Shown here piece after piece: positions 35,748 through 45,792 of a DNA stretch of 64,000 nucleotides. The notes under the pieces are model-generated. The model searched no databases. It had not been told where the DNA came from and was given only the letters and a program-made list of their open reading frames with translations. Position 1 is the stretch's first letter; each line of letters opens with the position of its first letter. Source of the stretch: Sphingomonas sp. CCH21-G11 (GTDB lineage: Bacteria; Pseudomonadota; Alphaproteobacteria; Sphingomonadales; Sphingomonadaceae); NCBI RefSeq assembly GCF_001555965.1, contig NZ_LSHX01000031.1:1-64000 (forward strand). Reading direction: 5' to 3'. A program made the translations under genes and the position numbers.

Positions 35748-35776
35748 TTGACACCATCGCATTGATAAGATAATTA
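35748..35776 (+). promoter_or_regulatory. sigma-70-like promoter candidate for the TonB receptor
   Basis: TTGACA at 35748-35753 and TAATTA at 35771-35776 with a 17-base spacer, in an AT-rich patch. About 65 bases upstream of the receptor ATG. The element TTGATAAGATAATTAAG here resembles other TGATA-led stretches in the galactose locus. Confidence 0.4.
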
Positions 35777-35842
35777 AGAGAATAACCGGGAAGATGTCCG
35801 GGAGCCGGATCGATTGCGATCCTTTAGGGAGGTATGAGGCCG

Positions 35843-38593
35843 ATGCGCACTCATGAATCACGTTTTCGCACGCGTCTGCTCGCCGGCGCGTGCGCCGCGG
35901 TCGCGGCAGCCACGCCATTTTCAGCTTATGCCCAGGACGCCACGCCCGCCGCGGCCCCGGCGGACGACGACATCGTCGTCACCGGCATCCGCGCCAGCCT
36001 TGAGCGCGCGATCGACATCAAGCGAAATGCCGACGTCATCGTCGATTCGATCGCGTCGGAAGACCTCGGCAAGTTCCCCGATTCAAACGTTGCGGAATCG
36101 CTCCAGCGCATCACCGGCGTCTCGATCGACCGCAACGCGGGCGAGGGCCAGTTCGTCACCGTGCGCGGCTTCGGCCCGTCGTTCAACACCGTGCTGCTGA
36201 ACGGCCGGACGCTCGCGACCGAAAACGACAATCGCGCATTCAGCTTCGACCTGCTCGCCGCCGAGCTGATCTCCGGCGCGGATGTCTACAAGAGCAGCAA
36301 CGCCAAGCTGCAGGACGGCGGCATCGGCGCGACGATCAACGTCAAGACGCTGCGCCCGTTCGATCTGGGCGGCCAGAAGATCGTCGTGTCGGGCAAGGCG
36401 AATTACGAAGACCTCGCCGACAAATTCGCCGGCTCGGCATTCGGCCTGTTCAGCACGACCACCGCCGACGACCGGCTCGGCGCGCTGGTGTCCGTGTCGT
36501 ATCAGCGGCGCAAGGCGCTGGTGAACACGCTGGCGACCAACGGCTATTTCCTGACCCGCGACGTGCCGAGCGCCCCGGGCGGCGTGTTGTTCCCGCAGAA
36601 TTACGACCAGATTTCCGACCAGCAGGACCGCGAGCGCATCGGCGTGACCGGCACCGTCCAGTTCCGCGCGACCGACAAGCTGACGCTGTCCTTCGACGGC
36701 CTGTACAACAAATTCACCGTCGACAGCGAAGCGGCCAGCATCGGTCACTTCTTTTCGCCGAGCCAGGCGCGCAACCTGACCGTCAACGGCGATAACCAGA
36801 TCACGGCGATGACCGTGAGCGGCAACACCGACTATATCGGTCGCACCTTCAACCGTCCGACCGAAGTGCTCGCCTTTGGCTTCAATGCCGAATGGAATCC
36901 GACCGACCTGATCACGGTCACCTCGGACAGCAGCTATTCGCGCGCCGAATCCAACAATGGCGGCAACGAAGTCTTTGCGGTGGTCGGCTTCAACAACGTC
37001 ATCACCTTCGACAACCGCACCGGCAGCGTGCCGAGCGTCGCGGGCCAGCGCAGCTTCACCGAAAATGTCGTCGGTCGCGCGCACTTCGCCACGCGCGAGG
37101 GGTTCAACATCGCCGAGGATGTGTACGAACAGCGGCTCGACGCCACGTTCCGTACGGAGAGCGGCATCCTCAAGGCGTTCAAGGTCGGCGGCTATTTCCT
37201 CGATCGCACCAAGTCGAACGAGCTGCTGCGCAGCCAGAACGACGTCGGCTGCGCCTATTGCGGCTATGCGATCGACGTGCCGGCCGGGTTGCTCACGCCC
37301 TACAACCCGCCCAATTTCTTTTCGGGCACATCGGGCAACTTCCCGCGCCAGTGGCTCGCGTTCGATCAGGAGGAATATTTCGCGTTCCTCGAATCCACCG
37401 CTGCCGCCAATGCACAGGATGCAGCGGTCGGGCGCCCGATCGGCTCGCTGGCCGCATTCCTGGCCGCCAACAACGGTTATGCGCCGATCCGCTATCCGGT
37501 CAGCTATCGCATCGGCGAACGGATTATCGGCGGCTATGTCCAGACCGATTTCGAGGGCACGCTGGCCGGGCTGAACTGGTCGGGCACGCTGGGCTTCCGC
37601 TATGTCCACACCGACGTCACGTCGGACGGGTCGCAGCAGGCGCTGCTCGACCTGTTGACCATCCCGAGCGATCCGACCTCCTACACCACGGTGTTCGAGC
37701 CCGGATCGACCGCGATCTCGCGGAAGAACTCCTATGACGACTTCCTCCCCAGCCTGAACCTCAAGGTCGACTTCACCGACGACATCGTCGGCCGGTTCGC
37801 GGCGTCGCGGACGGTGACCCGGCCCGACCTGCCGCTGCTGGCACCGCGCGTGACGGTGACCAATGCCCGTCCCGGCAACCTTCAGGCGTCGGGCGGCAAC
37901 CCGGACCTGCGGCCGTACAAGTCGACCAATTTCGACGTGTCGTTCGAATGGTATTACGAACGCGGCGGCTATTTCACCGTCGCCGCCTTCTACAAGCGCG
38001 TCGACGACTTCATCGCGACCAACGGCGCGATCGAGCCGTTCCCGATCGCGAATGCCAGCAACGCGCCCGAATTTGCCGGCGGGGTGGCCAATTTCAACGT
38101 CCAGCGTCCCCGCAACCTCGACGCGATCGACGTCTACGGGCTCGAAATCGGCCTGCAGCACACCTTCACCTATCTGCCGTCGCCGCTCGACGGGCTGGGC
38201 ATCACCGCCAACGCGACCTTTGTCGGCAGCAGCGGTGAATTCGACGCCAGCGATCCGACGCAGAACGTCGCGCTGACCGGGCTCGGCGACAGTCAGAACG
38301 TGACCGTCTTCTACGAAAAGGGTCCGGTTCAGGCGCGCATCGCGTACAACCGGCGCGACGAGTTCCTTCAGGCGCTGTCGGCCGCCCCGGGCAACCGGCC
38401 GGTGTTCGTCCGCCCGCTGGGACAGTTCGACGCGCAGGCGAGCTATCAGGTCACGAAGAATGTCCGCGTGTTCGCGGAAGGGGTCAACCTGACCGGCGCC
38501 AAGACCCGCCGCCAGGGCGTGCTCGAACGCGAATTCATCGCACTGGTCGACACCGGTCCCCGCTACGCGCTGGGTGCCCGGCTCGACTTCTAG
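35843..38593 (+). CDS. TonB-dependent receptor (TIGR01782-like), galactoside locus
   Basis: 916 residues. Signal peptide ends near AYAQDA; TonB box-like DDIVVTGIRASLERAIDIKR; plug domain with LGKFPDSNVAESLQRITGVS, IDRNAGEGQFVTVRGFGPSF and NTVLLNGRTLATEN; beta-barrel ends RYALGARLDF. This plug sequence defines the Xanthomonas/Caulobacter-type receptors for plant oligosaccharides. Of two nearby ATGs, 35843 is nine bases after GGGAGG and is preferred over 35834. It should import galactosides into the periplasm, where the ABC transporter or secreted enzymes act. Two terminators follow. Confidence 0.95.
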   Translation: MRTHESRFRTRLLAGACAAVAAATPFSAYAQDATPAAAPADDDIVVTGIRASLERAIDIKRNADVIVDSIASEDLGKFPDSNVAESLQRITGVSIDRNAGEGQFVTVRGFGPSFNTVLLNGRTLATENDNRAFSFDLLAAELISGADVYKSSNAKLQDGGIGATINVKTLRPFDLGGQKIVVSGKANYEDLADKFAGSAFGLFSTTTADDRLGALVSVSYQRRKALVNTLATNGYFLTRDVPSAPGGVLFPQNYDQISDQQDRERIGVTGTVQFRATDKLTLSFDGLYNKFTVDSEAASIGHFFSPSQARNLTVNGDNQITAMTVSGNTDYIGRTFNRPTEVLAFGFNAEWNPTDLITVTSDSSYSRAESNNGGNEVFAVVGFNNVITFDNRTGSVPSVAGQRSFTENVVGRAHFATREGFNIAEDVYEQRLDATFRTESGILKAFKVGGYFLDRTKSNELLRSQNDVGCAYCGYAIDVPAGLLTPYNPPNFFSGTSGNFPRQWLAFDQEEYFAFLESTAAANAQDAAVGRPIGSLAAFLAANNGYAPIRYPVSYRIGERIIGGYVQTDFEGTLAGLNWSGTLGFRYVHTDVTSDGSQQALLDLLTIPSDPTSYTTVFEPGSTAISRKNSYDDFLPSLNLKVDFTDDIVGRFAASRTVTRPDLPLLAPRVTVTNARPGNLQASGGNPDLRPYKSTNFDVSFEWYYERGGYFTVAAFYKRVDDFIATNGAIEPFPIANASNAPEFAGGVANFNVQRPRNLDAIDVYGLEIGLQHTFTYLPSPLDGLGITANATFVGSSGEFDASDPTQNVALTGLGDSQNVTVFYEKGPVQARIAYNRRDEFLQALSAAPGNRPVFVRPLGQFDAQASYQVTKNVRVFAEGVNLTGAKTRRQGVLEREFIALVDTGPRYALGARLDF

Positions 38594-38599
38594 CCTCCG

Positions 38600-38632
38600 G
38601 CGCGGGCGATCACCCTCGCCGCCCGCGCTTTT
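38600..38632 (+). terminator. Rho-independent terminator after the TonB receptor
   Basis: GCGCGGGC (38600-38607) pairs with GCCCGCGC (38621-38628), followed by TTTT. It lies 7 bases after the receptor stop. Confidence 0.7.
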
Positions 38633-38655
38633 CCTCCCCCGACCGGAGGTCAACT

Positions 38656-38684
38656 GGGCGCGGCGTTATCGCCGCGCCCTTTTT
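38656..38684 (+). terminator. second strong Rho-independent terminator
   Basis: GGGCGCGGCG-ttat-CGCCGCGCCC, perfect 10-bp stem, then TTTTT. It directly abuts the stop of the converging alpha-galactosidase gene (38686). Confidence 0.9.
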
Positions 38685-38685
38685 G

Positions 38686-40812
38686 TCAGGCGGCCGTGAG
38701 ATGCAGGACGAAACCCGTCTGGGGATACGCGCGCGGCGGCTGGAGACCGTGCAGCATCAGCGCCTCGCCGGTCACCTCGATTCCCTCGATCAGCGCCGCT
38801 GTCAGCGCCGAGCGCGCGGGGATCGCTTGCGGCCAGACCAGCTGCACGCGATAGCGCCGGGCGGGGTCGAGCCCGGCGAGGCGGAGCGGATCGGGATAAT
38901 AGCCGGTCGCCTCGGTGATCCGGGTGACGCTGAACAGCGCCTCCGCGCGATCGGCGGCGACGATGCCGAACGCGTTGACCCCGCGGCCCGCATCCAGCCG
39001 GACGAGGTCGCCGTGATGGATGAGCGCACGGTGCCGCTTGTGCAGCGCGATCCCCGCCTGAAGCTCGGCGAACGCCGCGTCGTCGAGCGTCCGCAGGTCG
39101 AGCTCCATCCCCATATGCCCGAACATCGCGGTCTGGATGCGCAGCGCGAGCGACAGGGTGCGGCCGGTGATGTGGCATGGATCGGGCCCGACATGCGCCC
39201 CCATCAGTTCGGCGGGAAAGAAGTGCGAGAAGCCGCGCTGGATCGCCAGCCGGTCGATCGCGTCGTTGCTGTCCGACGTCCAGATCCGGTCGGTGCGCGC
39301 CAGGATGCCGTAGTCCGCGCGCCCGCCACCCGAGGCGCAGCTCTCGATCTCCACATGCGGCCACGCCGCGCGCAGCCGGTCGAGCACGTCATACACGCCG
39401 CGCACATGCGCGTCGGCGGCCGGCCTGCCATCGCCGCCGCCGGGCTGAGGCAGGTCGCTGTTCATGTCCCATTTGAGGTAGCCGATGCGATATTCGCGCA
39501 GCAGCGCGTCGATGCAGCCAAACAGATGGTCGCGTACCTCCGCTCGCCCGAAATCGAGGACGAGCTGGTTGCGATAGGTGACGGCGGGCGCGGGCGGCGT
39601 GGCGAGCACCCAGTCGGGATGCGCGCGATAGAGGTCGCTGTCGGGATTGACCATTTCGGGCTCGACCCACAGGCCGAATTCCATGCCGCGCGCCGCGACC
39701 CGGTCGATCAGCGGTGCAAGGCCGTCGGGATAGACCGCCGGATCGACCCGCCAGTCGCCCAGCCCCGCCCGGTCGCTGCGCCGGCCCATGAACCAGCCAT
39801 CGTCGAGCACGAAACGTTCCGCCCCGACCGCTGCCGCGCGATCCGCGAGCGCCAGCAGGGTGTCGAGCCGGTGGTCGAAATAGATCGCCTCCCAGCAATT
39901 ATAGTGCACCGGCCGCGGCCGGTCGCGCAGCCGCTGATGCTCGGGGCGCGCGCGGAGATAGCGGTGAAAGGCGCGCGACAACGCCGACAGGCCCTGGCGC
40001 GTCACGCTGGCGAACAGGGGCGGGGTTGCATAGCGGTCGCCGGGTGCCAGCCGGATTTCGCCGGGAAACAGCAGCGCCTCCATCATCACCTGACCGCGCG
40101 CATCGGCGGTCGTCTCCACGACGCTGCGGTGATTGCCGCTCCAGCCCAGATGCAAACCATAGGCCAGCCCGTCGGCCTCGCCAGTGCCGGGATCGGTCAG
40201 GATCAGTGCGGGAAACGCGTCATGGCTGGTCCGCCCGCGCCGGTTCTCGCGCAGCCAGCTGCCGACGCCGCGCTCGCGCGAATGAAGCTGGAACTCGTTG
40301 GACCAGCGACCCTCAAAGCCAAGGATCCGGGTTGCCTGCGCGGGGATGGGCAGGACCGGTGCCGACAGATGCGCGAGGTCGATCGCTGCGTCACCTTCGT
40401 TGACCAGCGCCGTCGTCGCGATCAGGACATCGCCGTCGATCGCCAGCGCATGCTCGATCGCGATCCCGCACGCCGGATCGCGGCTGGTCAGCCGGATCGC
40501 CCGCGCATCGGCCTCGACCGCGACGACCCGCGCCATCACTGCCCAGTCGCGGCCGTCGCGATGGATGGCAACGCCGGGACGGCCGACATGCCCGTGGCCC
40601 GGCATCGGCGTCAGCGCGACCGGAATCTGCTGCGCGGGCGATGCCGGTGCTTCCTCGCGCAGCGCGAGTCGGGCGAGCATCGCGCCGTCCGTCTCGGCCG
40701 ACAGCCGCTCGCCCCAGTAGAGGACGTGCGGCACGCCATCGGTGATCGCCAGGATCAGGGTGACGGCGTCGCCGTCGAGACGGATGTAGCGGTCAGGGTA
40801 AAGGTGCGACAT
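38686..40812 (-). CDS. alpha-galactosidase, GH36
   Basis: 708 residues, the usual length of GH36 enzymes. The nucleophile is D449 in YLKWDMNSD and the acid/base D514 in IWTSDSNDA; ESCASGGGRADYG and VLDDGWFMGRRSD are further family blocks. No signal peptide is seen, so it acts in the cytoplasm on imported melibiose/raffinose-type sugars and releases galactose. ATG at 40812 shares a 141-bp divergent promoter region with the beta-galactosidase gene. It fits the adjacent Agp-type transporter. Confidence 0.95.
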   Translation of the reverse strand: MSHLYPDRYIRLDGDAVTLILAITDGVPHVLYWGERLSAETDGAMLARLALREEAPASPAQQIPVALTPMPGHGHVGRPGVAIHRDGRDWAVMARVVAVEADARAIRLTSRDPACGIAIEHALAIDGDVLIATTALVNEGDAAIDLAHLSAPVLPIPAQATRILGFEGRWSNEFQLHSRERGVGSWLRENRRGRTSHDAFPALILTDPGTGEADGLAYGLHLGWSGNHRSVVETTADARGQVMMEALLFPGEIRLAPGDRYATPPLFASVTRQGLSALSRAFHRYLRARPEHQRLRDRPRPVHYNCWEAIYFDHRLDTLLALADRAAAVGAERFVLDDGWFMGRRSDRAGLGDWRVDPAVYPDGLAPLIDRVAARGMEFGLWVEPEMVNPDSDLYRAHPDWVLATPPAPAVTYRNQLVLDFGRAEVRDHLFGCIDALLREYRIGYLKWDMNSDLPQPGGGDGRPAADAHVRGVYDVLDRLRAAWPHVEIESCASGGGRADYGILARTDRIWTSDSNDAIDRLAIQRGFSHFFPAELMGAHVGPDPCHITGRTLSLALRIQTAMFGHMGMELDLRTLDDAAFAELQAGIALHKRHRALIHHGDLVRLDAGRGVNAFGIVAADRAEALFSVTRITEATGYYPDPLRLAGLDPARRYRVQLVWPQAIPARSALTAALIEGIEVTGEALMLHGLQPPRAYPQTGFVLHLTAA

Positions 40813-40878
40813 GATGGTCCCGAAGCTGGTGATCTGGCGGCGGTAATGCTGCTGGCGGATTGACCGGCATTGTTTGTC

Positions 40879-40898
40879 TGATAAATATGTTCAGTATC
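40879..40898. promoter_or_regulatory. operator/promoter candidate between the two galactosidase genes
   Basis: TGATAAATATGTTCAGTATC is AT-rich with GATA/TATC ends in a short inverted arrangement. It lies about 55-75 bases upstream of both divergent starts. A FadR-type GntR or AraC-type protein could bind here; no direct proof. Confidence 0.35.
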
Positions 40899-40953
40899 CA
40901 AGTCTAATCCTCCCCGCGCCGATCGTCGACGGGGCGGCTGGTTTTTCGGGAGG

Positions 40954-42927
40954 ATGAAGCACAGCGTGCTGGGTGTCTGCTACTATCCCGAACATTGGCC
41001 CGAATCGTGGTGGGCCGACGACGCCCGCCGCATGAAGGGGCTCGGCCTCACCTATGTCCGCATCGGCGAGTTCGCCTGGTCACGGTTCGAGCCCGATCCG
41101 GGCCGTTACAGCTTCGACTGGTTCGATCGCGCGATCGATACGCTGGCGGCCGCCGGCCTGCGCGTCGTGCTGTGCACGCCGACGGCGACCCCGCCCAAAT
41201 GGTTGATCGACCGTCATCCCGACATCCTGCCCGTCGACCCCGACACCGGCCGGACCCGCGGTTTCGGGTCGCGGCGGCATTATGACTTTTCGAGCGCGAC
41301 CTATCGCCGCGAAGCGATGCGGATCACGCGCGCACTCGCCGCGCGCTATGGCCGCAACGACGCGGTCGCCGGGTGGCAGACCGACAACGAGATCAGCTGT
41401 CACGACACGACGCTCAGCGCGTCGCCGGTCGCGCGCGATGCCTTTCGTCAGTGGTGCGCGGAACGCTACGGCACGATCGACGCGCTCAACACGGCATGGG
41501 GCAATGTCTTCTGGTCGATGGAATATCGCAGCTTCGACGAGATCGAGGTCCCGTTCGGCGCGGTGACGGAGACCAGCCCGGCGCATCGCATGGCGTTCAA
41601 ACGCTTCGCCTCCGACCAGGTCGTCGCCTTTCACGACGAAATGGTCGCGATCCTGCGCGAACATTCGCCGGGGCGGTTCATCACCCACAATTTCATCCCG
41701 ATGGACGAAACCGGGGTCGACAATCACGCGCTCGCCCGCCCGCTCGATTTCGCGAGCTATGACAATTATCCGCTCGGGCGCACCGACCTGACCATGCGCC
41801 GCGCGGCGGCGGAAGAATTCCGCCCATTCATGCGCACCGGGCACCCCGATTTCGGCGCCTTCTATTTCGACCAGACGCGCTGCCTGACCGGCACGTCGTT
41901 CTGGGTGATGGAGCAGCAGCCCGGACCGGTGAACTGGGCGGGCCACAACCCGCGCCCGGCCCCCGGCATGGTCCGGCTGTGGAGCTGGGAAGCGTTCGCG
42001 CATGGTGCCGATGTCGTCAGCTATTTCCGCTGGCGCCAGGTGCCGTTCGCGCAGGAACAGATGCATGCCGGGCTGCTGCGCCCCGACAGCAGCGAGGCCG
42101 AGGCCTGGCCGGAGGTCGAGCGGGTCGCCGCCGAACTGGCGCGGACCGGGATCGCGCAGGCCGCGGCCGCGCGCGCGCCCGTCGCGCTGATGGTCGATAT
42201 CGACGCGCAGTGGCTGGCCGAGGTCGAGCGCCAGGGCGACAGCTATGATTACACCGGCGTGCTGCTCGAATGGTATCAGGCGCTGCGCACATTGGGCCTC
42301 GACGTCGATTTCGTCGCGCCCCATGCGGACCTGTCGGGTTACCGGCTGATCGCCGCACCCTGCCTGGCGATGCCCGATGCGGAGGTCGTCGACCGGCTGC
42401 GCGCGAGCGGCGCGACGCTGGTGTTCGGCCCGCGATCCGGGGCCAAGACGCGCGACGTCACGATCGTGACCGGCCTGCCGCCCGGGGAATTGCGCGAACT
42501 GGTCCCGGTCCGCATGCTCGCGACCGAAACGATCCGGCCGGATTGTCCGGGCGAACTGCATTTCGCCGGGCGCAGCTATGCGAGCGACCGGTGGCGCGAG
42601 ACGATCGATCCCGGCAGCGCCGAGGTGGTTGCGACCTATGAGGACGGCGCCCCCGCGCTCGTCCGCGCCGGCAGCGCACATTATCTCGCGACGCTGACCG
42701 ACGCGGCGTTTCTCACCGATTTCTTCGCATCGCTCTGCGCCGATGCCGGGATCGCGACGATGCGATTGGCGACGACGCTGCGCCTGCGCCGGCGCGGACC
42801 GGTGACTTTCGCCTTCAACTATGGCGCGGACCCGGTCGCCTGCCCGGCACCGGCGGACGCCGAATTCCTGATCGGCGGGCCGCAGATCGGTCCGCGCGAC
42901 CTGGCGGCTTGGAGGATTCCCGAATGA
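40954..42927 (+). CDS. beta-galactosidase, GH42
   Basis: 657 residues. The N-terminus [20 protein letters not shown] is a GH42 hallmark. The acid/base is E146 in [11 protein letters not shown], the nucleophile E320 in [14 protein letters not shown] trimerisation domain and C-terminal beta-domain follow. No signal peptide, so cytoplasmic: hydrolyses beta-galactosides (for example galactan fragments) to galactose. First of a plus-strand operon: GH42, secreted hydrolase, symporter. The next gene starts inside its stop codon (ATGA). Confidence 0.95.
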   Translation: MKHSVLGVCYYPEHWPESWWADDARRMKGLGLTYVRIGEFAWSRFEPDPGRYSFDWFDRAIDTLAAAGLRVVLCTPTATPPKWLIDRHPDILPVDPDTGRTRGFGSRRHYDFSSATYRREAMRITRALAARYGRNDAVAGWQTDNEISCHDTTLSASPVARDAFRQWCAERYGTIDALNTAWGNVFWSMEYRSFDEIEVPFGAVTETSPAHRMAFKRFASDQVVAFHDEMVAILREHSPGRFITHNFIPMDETGVDNHALARPLDFASYDNYPLGRTDLTMRRAAAEEFRPFMRTGHPDFGAFYFDQTRCLTGTSFWVMEQQPGPVNWAGHNPRPAPGMVRLWSWEAFAHGADVVSYFRWRQVPFAQEQMHAGLLRPDSSEAEAWPEVERVAAELARTGIAQAAAARAPVALMVDIDAQWLAEVERQGDSYDYTGVLLEWYQALRTLGLDVDFVAPHADLSGYRLIAAPCLAMPDAEVVDRLRASGATLVFGPRSGAKTRDVTIVTGLPPGELRELVPVRMLATETIRPDCPGELHFAGRSYASDRWRETIDPGSAEVVATYEDGAPALVRAGSAHYLATLTDAAFLTDFFASLCADAGIATMRLATTLRLRRRGPVTFAFNYGADPVACPAPADAEFLIGGPQIGPRDLAAWRIPE

Positions 42928-44261
42928 TGCGCATGCTCGCCCTGTCGCTGTTGATTGCCGCCCCGGTCGCGGCGCGCGCAGACACCCCGATTTCCATCGC
43001 GGCCGACGCGCCGGAACTGGCGCCGCGCGGCGCGTTTCAGGCCGGCACCCGCCAGATTACCGTCACCCTGCCCGACCGCCCCGACCTGCGGGCGAGCAAT
43101 TTCGTCACCGGGGCGATGGCGCGCGGGCCGCGCGAGCTGCCGGTCGTGCTGTGGTATCCTGCGCCGACCACGGCCAAGCCCGCCGCGACCGAATATGAAA
43201 TGCCGACCCCGATCGTCGGGGGCGACGGACCCGCCGTGCCCGCGACGGTCAGCTTTGCAGGTGCTGCGGTCAGGGACGCCGCGCCCGCGCCGGGCCGATT
43301 TCCACTGGTCGTCCTGTCGCACGGCTTCGGCAACCGCGCGGTGATGTTTAGCGAGCTTGCGGAAAATCTGGCGTCCAAGGGGTATATCGTCGCCGCGATC
43401 GAGCATGGCGATGCGACGCTGCAAGGTGACCGCACCCCGCGCGAGCTCGCCGCGCTCGAGGCCATCGTCCAGCGTGGCGCCGACCAGCGCGGCGTGATCG
43501 CCGAGCTGATCGCACGCGCCGCCGCCGGCCGCGACCCGGTATTGGCGCATGCCGATCCCGATCGAATGGCGCTCGGCGGCTTTTCGATGGGCGCGTTCGG
43601 TGCGCTGTCGACTGCGGGCGCGGGCTATGACCCCAAATCGCCGCTGGCCAGCCGGATCCCGGGGGGACTGCTGACCCCGCTGACCGAGGGCAATGCCCGG
43701 CCGATCCCCGGCATCAAGGCGCTGATCCTGTTCGGGCCATGGGGCGGGGGGCCGGGCGTGCGGATGTGGACGCCCGCATCGCTCGGCAGCGTGCAGGCGC
43801 CCACGCTGATCGTCGACGGCGATCAGGACGATGTCGCCGATTTCGCCGGCGGCGTGCGCTGGATGTTCGACACGCTGGTCAACAGCGAACGCTACCTGCT
43901 CGTCTATCGCGAGGCGCGCCACAATATCGCGATGAACGCCGCCCCCGCGACGCTGCGTGGCGATCACCGCTTTCTTGACCGCTATGACGAACCAGTATGG
44001 CGCAAGGACCGAATCCTGGCGGTCAACGCCCATTTCGTCACTGCGTTTCTCGACTGGAAGCTGAAGGACGAGGCGGACCGCGCGGGCTATCTGAACGTGC
44101 CAACCCCGGTGTCGGACGCGGGCGAATGGCTGCTCGCGCCCAACGAAGCGACCGGCGGGCGCGTCGCGAGCGGCACGGGCGCGTCGGCCAGCTATTGGCG
44201 CGGGTTCCAGCGCCGCTGGGCGGTCGGGCTGGAACTGCATCGCCGCGCGCCGCAGGATTGA
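42924..44261 (+). CDS. secreted alpha/beta hydrolase (PAF-acetylhydrolase/dienelactone-hydrolase-like)
   Basis: 445 residues with a signal peptide ([20 protein letters not shown]). The fold shows [20 protein letters not shown] (oxyanion), nucleophile serine in [13 protein letters not shown], the acid in [10 protein letters not shown] and histidine in REARHNIAM. Such enzymes are esterases or lipases of the PAF-AH/chlorophyllase group. ATG at 42924 has GGAGG eight bases upstream and overlaps the GH42 stop. A de-esterifying role, for example removing acetyl or acyl groups from plant galactosides, is suggested by context only. Confidence 0.8.
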   Translation: MMRMLALSLLIAAPVAARADTPISIAADAPELAPRGAFQAGTRQITVTLPDRPDLRASNFVTGAMARGPRELPVVLWYPAPTTAKPAATEYEMPTPIVGGDGPAVPATVSFAGAAVRDAAPAPGRFPLVVLSHGFGNRAVMFSELAENLASKGYIVAAIEHGDATLQGDRTPRELAALEAIVQRGADQRGVIAELIARAAAGRDPVLAHADPDRMALGGFSMGAFGALSTAGAGYDPKSPLASRIPGGLLTPLTEGNARPIPGIKALILFGPWGGGPGVRMWTPASLGSVQAPTLIVDGDQDDVADFAGGVRWMFDTLVNSERYLLVYREARHNIAMNAAPATLRGDHRFLDRYDEPVWRKDRILAVNAHFVTAFLDWKLKDEADRAGYLNVPTPVSDAGEWLLAPNEATGGRVASGTGASASYWRGFQRRWAVGLELHRRAPQD

Positions 44262-44295
44262 TCGACGCGCGCAACGACCATCGGGAGAGACGTTG

Positions 44296-45756
44296 ATGGA
44301 GCTGGGTAACAGCCAGGTCTGGATCGCGGTGCTGCTGACCCTGGGGGTAGCGGCAGCGACGGTGTGGCAGGTCCGGCGCGAGGGCGGACGCCGCGCGAAC
44401 ACCAGTCGCGACTATTTCCTGGCGGACAAGGGGCTGAGCTGGTTCTTCGTCGCCGGGTCGATCACCATCACCAACCTGTCGACCGAACAGCTGGTCGGCA
44501 TGAACGGCAACCAGATGGCACTGCTCGCCTGGTGGGAACTCTCCGCGGTGGCGGGGCTGCTGATGCTCGCCTTCGTCTTCCTGCCCATCTATTACCGCTA
44601 TGACTGCACGACCGTCACCGAGCTGCTGGAGAAGCGCTATCGCAACGTGCATGTCCGTGCCGCGATCGGCGGTCTGTTCCTGGTCGGCAATTGCCTGATC
44701 TACCAGCCAATCATGCTCTATACCGGCGCGCTGTTGATGAAGACGCTGTTCGGGCTGGACGCGCCGATCCTGCTGATCGCCGCGCTGCTGGGCGTGGCGG
44801 GGGCGGCCTATGCCATTCTGGGCGGCTTGCGCGCGGTGGCGATCACCGACACCTATAGCGGCGTGCTGCTGCTCGGCATGGGCACGCTGGTCGTCTATCT
44901 CTCGCTCGCCGCGATCGGCTTCGATTTCAGCGGCATCCCCCCCGAGCGGCTGTCGCTGATCGGCGGGCCCGACAGCCCGATCCCGTGGCCGACGCTGTTC
45001 ACCGGCATGATCTTCATCCAGATGTTCTACTGGTCAACCAACCAGACCATCACCCAGAAGGCGATGGGATCGCCGTCGCTGCGCGAGGCGCAGAAGGGGC
45101 TGCTCGCGGCCACGCTCGTGCGGGTGCTGATCATCCCGCCGATGGTCGTGATCCCGGGCATCGTGTCGTACAAGCTGTTCGGGCCGATCGGCGATGCCGC
45201 CTATGGCCGGGTGGTCGCAGCCGTCCTGCCGAACTGGCTGACCGGCGTGTTCGCCGCTGCAATCGCGTCGGCGGTGCTCGCGCATTTCGCCAGCATCATC
45301 AATTCGTCCGCCGCGCTCTATGTCTGCGACCTGCATGAACCCTATGTCGACCGCAATCCCAATGTCGTACGGCTGGGCGCGGCGATCAGCGCCGCCTTCG
45401 TCGTCCTCGCGGTCGCGCTGGTGCCGGTCTATGACGGCGCGGACAGCATCATCAACCTGGTCCAGCAGCTTAACGGGCTGACCAGCATGCCGGTCCTGTC
45501 GGTGTTCGTCGTCGGGCTGCTGTTCCGCGGCGTCGACTGGCGCGCGGCGATCGCGGGCTTCCTGTTCGGGATCGGGCTCTACGCGATCTTCACCTTCGCG
45601 TGGACCCCGACCCATTACATCCACCTGATGCCGGTCACGCTGTTCAGCTCGATCCTTGTCGCCTTGGCGGTCAACCGCTTCGTTCTGGGCGCGACCGCCA
45701 CGCCGATCTGGCGACGCGACCGGACGCGCGACTGGCTGGCGCAGGAAGCGGGCTGA
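44296..45756 (+). CDS. sodium:solute symporter (SSS), sugar type
   Basis: 486 residues with about 13-14 transmembrane helices and SGLT-type features: SRDYFLADKGLSWFFVAGS near the N-terminus, ITITNLSTEQLVGMNGNQ, GGLRAVAITDTYSGVLLLG and the Na+-site region LAHFASIINSSAALYV. It likely imports galactose, glucose or a related hexose with Na+. ATG at 44296 has GGGAGAG upstream. It follows the secreted hydrolase by 34 bp and ends opposite the dehydratase gene. Confidence 0.92.
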   Translation: MELGNSQVWIAVLLTLGVAAATVWQVRREGGRRANTSRDYFLADKGLSWFFVAGSITITNLSTEQLVGMNGNQMALLAWWELSAVAGLLMLAFVFLPIYYRYDCTTVTELLEKRYRNVHVRAAIGGLFLVGNCLIYQPIMLYTGALLMKTLFGLDAPILLIAALLGVAGAAYAILGGLRAVAITDTYSGVLLLGMGTLVVYLSLAAIGFDFSGIPPERLSLIGGPDSPIPWPTLFTGMIFIQMFYWSTNQTITQKAMGSPSLREAQKGLLAATLVRVLIIPPMVVIPGIVSYKLFGPIGDAAYGRVVAAVLPNWLTGVFAAAIASAVLAHFASIINSSAALYVCDLHEPYVDRNPNVVRLGAAISAAFVVLAVALVPVYDGADSIINLVQQLNGLTSMPVLSVFVVGLLFRGVDWRAAIAGFLFGIGLYAIFTFAWTPTHYIHLMPVTLFSSILVALAVNRFVLGATATPIWRRDRTRDWLAQEAG

Positions 45757-45792
45757 GACGCCGCGGCATCGAAATGCTGCACGCCGGCCGCA

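Noticed and set aside
36083-38653. Long minus-strand open frame (856 codons) opposite the second TonB receptor
   Set aside because: Same reason: composition of a GC-rich antisense frame, no start site, no family.
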